The position numbers and the translations under genes are program-made. The notes below the pieces were generated by a model. It saw nothing but the letters and a program-made list of their open reading frames with translations, did not search any database and was not told the DNA's origin. DNA of 64,000 nt from Diaminobutyricibacter sp. McL0608 (GTDB lineage Bacteria > Actinomycetota > Actinomycetes > Actinomycetales > Microbacteriaceae), in contig NZ_CP154826.1 in assembly GCF_039613825.1 (NCBI RefSeq), positions 4,092,001 to 4,156,000 on the forward strand, given 5' to 3'. This document shows, piece by piece, positions 62,314-64,000 of the stretch (position 1 is its first letter; each line of letters starts with the position of its first letter).

Positions 62314-62694
62314 CTACGAGAGCAGGATGAGGACGAACCCAAGGAGTGGGAGGACACCCTGAACGAGGGCGGGGCGCAGGTAGCCGCGGCCGGTGGTGAC
62401 CAGGACGATGGCGGCGGCGACCATGCTGCCGGTGGTGAACAGGATGAGCGCGAGGCCCGAGGCGTGCATCCCGATCCCATAGAAGATCAGGCCGAGGACG
62501 GCTCCGATCGCGAGGAACAGGTTGTAGAAGCCCTGGTTGTAGGCGAGCGGCCGGGTGGTGTTCGCGGCCTCCTGGCTCGCCACCCCGAAGCGCTTCCAGA
62601 TCGTCGGTCGCGTCCAGCTGATGCTCTCCATGATGAAGATGCCGACGTGGAGCGCGGCGGCGAGGGTCACGAACACGGTCGCAAGGATGATCAT
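62314..62694 (-). CDS. DUF1304 membrane protein, copy 2
   Basis: 126-aa paralogue of 60573-60953, with the same MESISWTRPTIWKRFGVAS and TRPLAYNQGFYNLFLAIGA segments. Leaderless: TAGCAT lies 6 nt before the ATG. It is bracketed by the two AGCACAGGAAAA palindromes (62253-62309 and 62714-62770). Confidence 0.87.
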   Translation of the reverse strand: MIILATVFVTLAAALHVGIFIMESISWTRPTIWKRFGVASQEAANTTRPLAYNQGFYNLFLAIGAVLGLIFYGIGMHASGLALILFTTGSMVAAAIVLVTTGRGYLRPALVQGVLPLLGFVLILLS

Positions 62695-62706
62695 GCGCTC
62701 ATGCTA
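62695..62706 (-). promoter_or_regulatory. Leaderless promoter of DUF1304 copy 2
   Basis: TAGCAT (62706-62701, minus strand), 6 nt, ATG. Confidence 0.5.
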
Positions 62707-62713
62707 TTGCCGG

Positions 62714-62770
62714 CGAGCACAGGAAAAGGCGGCTTGAAGTCGCATGATGAGCGGCCTTTTCCTGTGCTCG
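62714..62770. repeat. AGCACAGGAAAA palindromic element, copy 2
   Basis: Perfect 17-bp arms: CGAGCACAGGAAAAGGC (62714-62730) pairs with 62754-62770; loop of 23 nt. It differs from copy 1 mainly in the loop. It lies upstream of DUF1304 copy 2 and 3' of the oxidoreductase gene. Confidence 0.8.
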
Positions 62771-62839
62771 CGGATGCGGGCGGGCGGGGGCGGGTGCGCG
62801 GATGGGGGCGTGCGGATGGGCGCTGCGCGGACGCGCAGG

Positions 62840-63862
62840 TCAGGCCCGCACGTCGACGACGGTGCGTCCGCGGACACGCCCGGCGAGGATCTCGGCCGAC
62901 ATGGGCACGGCGTCGGCGAGGGGGATCGACGTGGTCATCCCGGCGAGCAGCTCCGGGTCGAGGTCGGTCGCCAGCCGTGCCCAGGCCGTCTCGCGCTGGG
63001 CGAGCGGCGCATCCACCGAGTTGATGCCGACGAGGGTGACGGCGCGCAGGATGAACGGCATCACCGTCGCAGGCAGGTCGCCACCCTGCGCCAGTCCGCA
63101 CGCGGCGACGGTTCCGCCGTAGACCGTCTGGGCGAGTGCGTTCGCGAGGGTGTGGCTGCCGACCGCGTCGACGACGCCGCTCCAGCGCTGGCTCTGCAGC
63201 GGTTTGCCGGGGTCGCTGAGTTCGGCGCGGTCGATGATCGACGTGGCGCCCAGTCGCTCGAGATACGCGGATTCCTCCGCCACACGCCCCGTCGAAGCTG
63301 TAACCGGGTAACCCAGTTTCGCGAGGATTGCTACGGCGACCGACCCGACCCCGCCTGCCGCGCCGGTGACGAGGATGCTCAACCCAGCATCCCGTGTCGA
63401 CTCGGGTGTGACGCCGTTCCGTTCGAGCGCCAGCACGGCGAGCATCGACGTGAACCCTGCCGTGCCGATCGCTGCCGCCTGCTCGCTCGTGAGCGCATCC
63501 GGAACCCGCACCAGCGCGCCACCGTCCACGCGCGCCCGCTCGGCGAGGCCCCCGTGATGGCGCTCGCCGATGCCCGAGCCGTTGAGGACGATGCGGTCTC
63601 CGGGCGACCAGCGGGGATCATCCGACGCTTCGACTGTACCGACCAGGTCGATACCGGGGATGAGCGGCGAGATGCGGGCGACGCCCGGCTTCCCGGCGAT
63701 CGCGAGTCCGTCCTTGAAATTCAGTCCCGAATACTCGACAGCGATGGTCACCGCACCCGGCATGAGCAGAGCGTCGGTCAGACGTCGAACCTCAGCAGTG
63801 TGGGCGAGAATGCGCCCCGCCTCGGTGTCCTGTTCGATGACGATCGCGCGGAACTCGGTCAT
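62840..63862 (-). CDS. Zinc-free MDR oxidoreductase (AcuI/YhdH-like)
   Basis: 340-aa medium-chain dehydrogenase/reductase of the acrylyl-CoA reductase type. EYSGLNFKDGLAIAGKPGVARISPLIPGIDLVGTVE (read in parts) and the NADPH fingerprint ILVTGAAGGVGSVAVAILAKLG near residue 147 identify the AcuI/YhdH branch; ligands for catalytic zinc are absent, as expected. It reduces acrylyl-CoA-like enoyl substrates. ATG 63862 has TATCGT 7 nt upstream. Confidence 0.92.
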   Translation of the reverse strand: MTEFRAIVIEQDTEAGRILAHTAEVRRLTDALLMPGAVTIAVEYSGLNFKDGLAIAGKPGVARISPLIPGIDLVGTVEASDDPRWSPGDRIVLNGSGIGERHHGGLAERARVDGGALVRVPDALTSEQAAAIGTAGFTSMLAVLALERNGVTPESTRDAGLSILVTGAAGGVGSVAVAILAKLGYPVTASTGRVAEESAYLERLGATSIIDRAELSDPGKPLQSQRWSGVVDAVGSHTLANALAQTVYGGTVAACGLAQGGDLPATVMPFILRAVTLVGINSVDAPLAQRETAWARLATDLDPELLAGMTTSIPLADAVPMSAEILAGRVRGRTVVDVRA

Positions 63863-63875
63863 GGGTTTTACGATA
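63863..63875 (-). promoter_or_regulatory. Near-leaderless promoter of the MDR gene
   Basis: TATCGT (63875-63870, minus strand), 7 nt, ATG. The same hexamer and spacing precede the ABC exporter at 33746-33758. Confidence 0.5.
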
Positions 63876-63966
63876 CGCGCGCTGGAGCTGAGAGGATCGC
63901 ACTGCGATCCCGCGACGCCAGCGCCGAGGCAGCTGCGCTGCCGAGGATGACCCCAGCGCGCAATTC

Positions 63967-64000
63967 TCAACTGATATCGCGGCGCCAGCTCACGAAGTAC
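63967..64000 (-). CDS. Possible 3' end of a minus-strand gene (right edge)
   Basis: The minus strand reads ...YFVSWRRDIS followed by TGA (63969-63967). Only 10 codons are visible, so this is tentative. The spacing to the MDR promoter fits a tandem gene. Confidence 0.25.
   Translation of the reverse strand, partial: YFVSWRRDIS

Noticed and set aside
1-64000. tRNA, rRNA, insertion sequence or prophage
   Set aside because: No cloverleaf-like sequence, transposase, integrase or structural phage gene was recognised; the holin-like genes are chromosomal envelope proteins.

Overview
The window is about 68-70% GC by eye and reads as the chromosome of a high-GC actinobacterium, most likely a member of the Microbacteriaceae (Leifsonia-like). 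The evidence is strong G/C third-position use, a very frequent GGATGC/GCATCC motif, the Gram-positive coproporphyrin heme route (HemQ), the actinobacterial mismatch-repair nuclease NucS, and many leaderless promoters (a -10 hexamer 6 nt before the start codon). No insertion sequence, prophage, CRISPR array, rRNA or tRNA was seen. Genes are densely packed, with many 4-nt stop/start overlaps.

Layout. 1-4967: edge membrane protein, then an NhaC-type antiporter, an ArcD-like amino-acid antiporter and arginine deiminase (arcA) in one run. 4987-10075: zinc-finger protein, GH38 alpha-mannosidase, Tat-signal arylsulfotransferase-like protein. 10065-12796: YihY/DUF3618/holin-like envelope operon, and an ArsR-SRPBCC pair behind a large nested operator. 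12985-18152: universal stress protein with two CrcB fluoride channels, a class II amidotransferase with a YbdK-type carboxylate-amine ligase, and small SnoaL, YCII and hydrolase genes. 18271-22401: lipoprotein, orphan ABC ATPase, and a type III polyketide synthase / methyltransferase / flavoprotein operon like srsABC (phenolic lipids). 22570-26623: small DNA-binding-like protein, lipoprotein, aminoglycoside-phosphotransferase-fold protein, HAD phosphatase, SseB-like protein, NucS. 26680-32875: MFS/LacI divergent pair, M20 amidohydrolase, MATE exporter, Ppx/GppA phosphatase. 33041-43488: envelope protein, ABC exporter with its own MarR/GbsR-like regulator, DUF805 protein, M13 peptidase, beta-lactamase-fold protein, NAD-epimerase, glycyl-tRNA synthetase.

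43795-56322 holds a complete heme pathway from glutamyl-tRNA to heme: hemA diverges from hemE-hemY, then hemQ-hemH-hemC-hemD with overlapping genes, then hemB-hemL. A three-gene envelope module (YtxH-like, holin-like, DUF3618) sits inside it, and a paralogous holin-like/DUF3618 pair lies at 11.1-11.9 kb. 56353-64000: a small protein, a sugar ABC importer (binding protein, ATPase, permease), two DUF1304 paralogues flanking an FAD monooxygenase, and an AcuI/YhdH-type oxidoreductase.

The most striking unexplained signal is a set of large imperfect inverted repeats in the 3' intergenic gaps, preferentially between convergent genes. They fall into several sequence families, some repeated two to four times in this window. 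Other notable items are a 3 x 17 bp expansion at the polyketide synthase/methyltransferase junction that makes a chain of mini-ORFs, a leaderless uORF before the FAD monooxygenase, and several well-formed operators next to their likely regulators. Functions are inferred from protein sequence recognised by eye; no searches were run.
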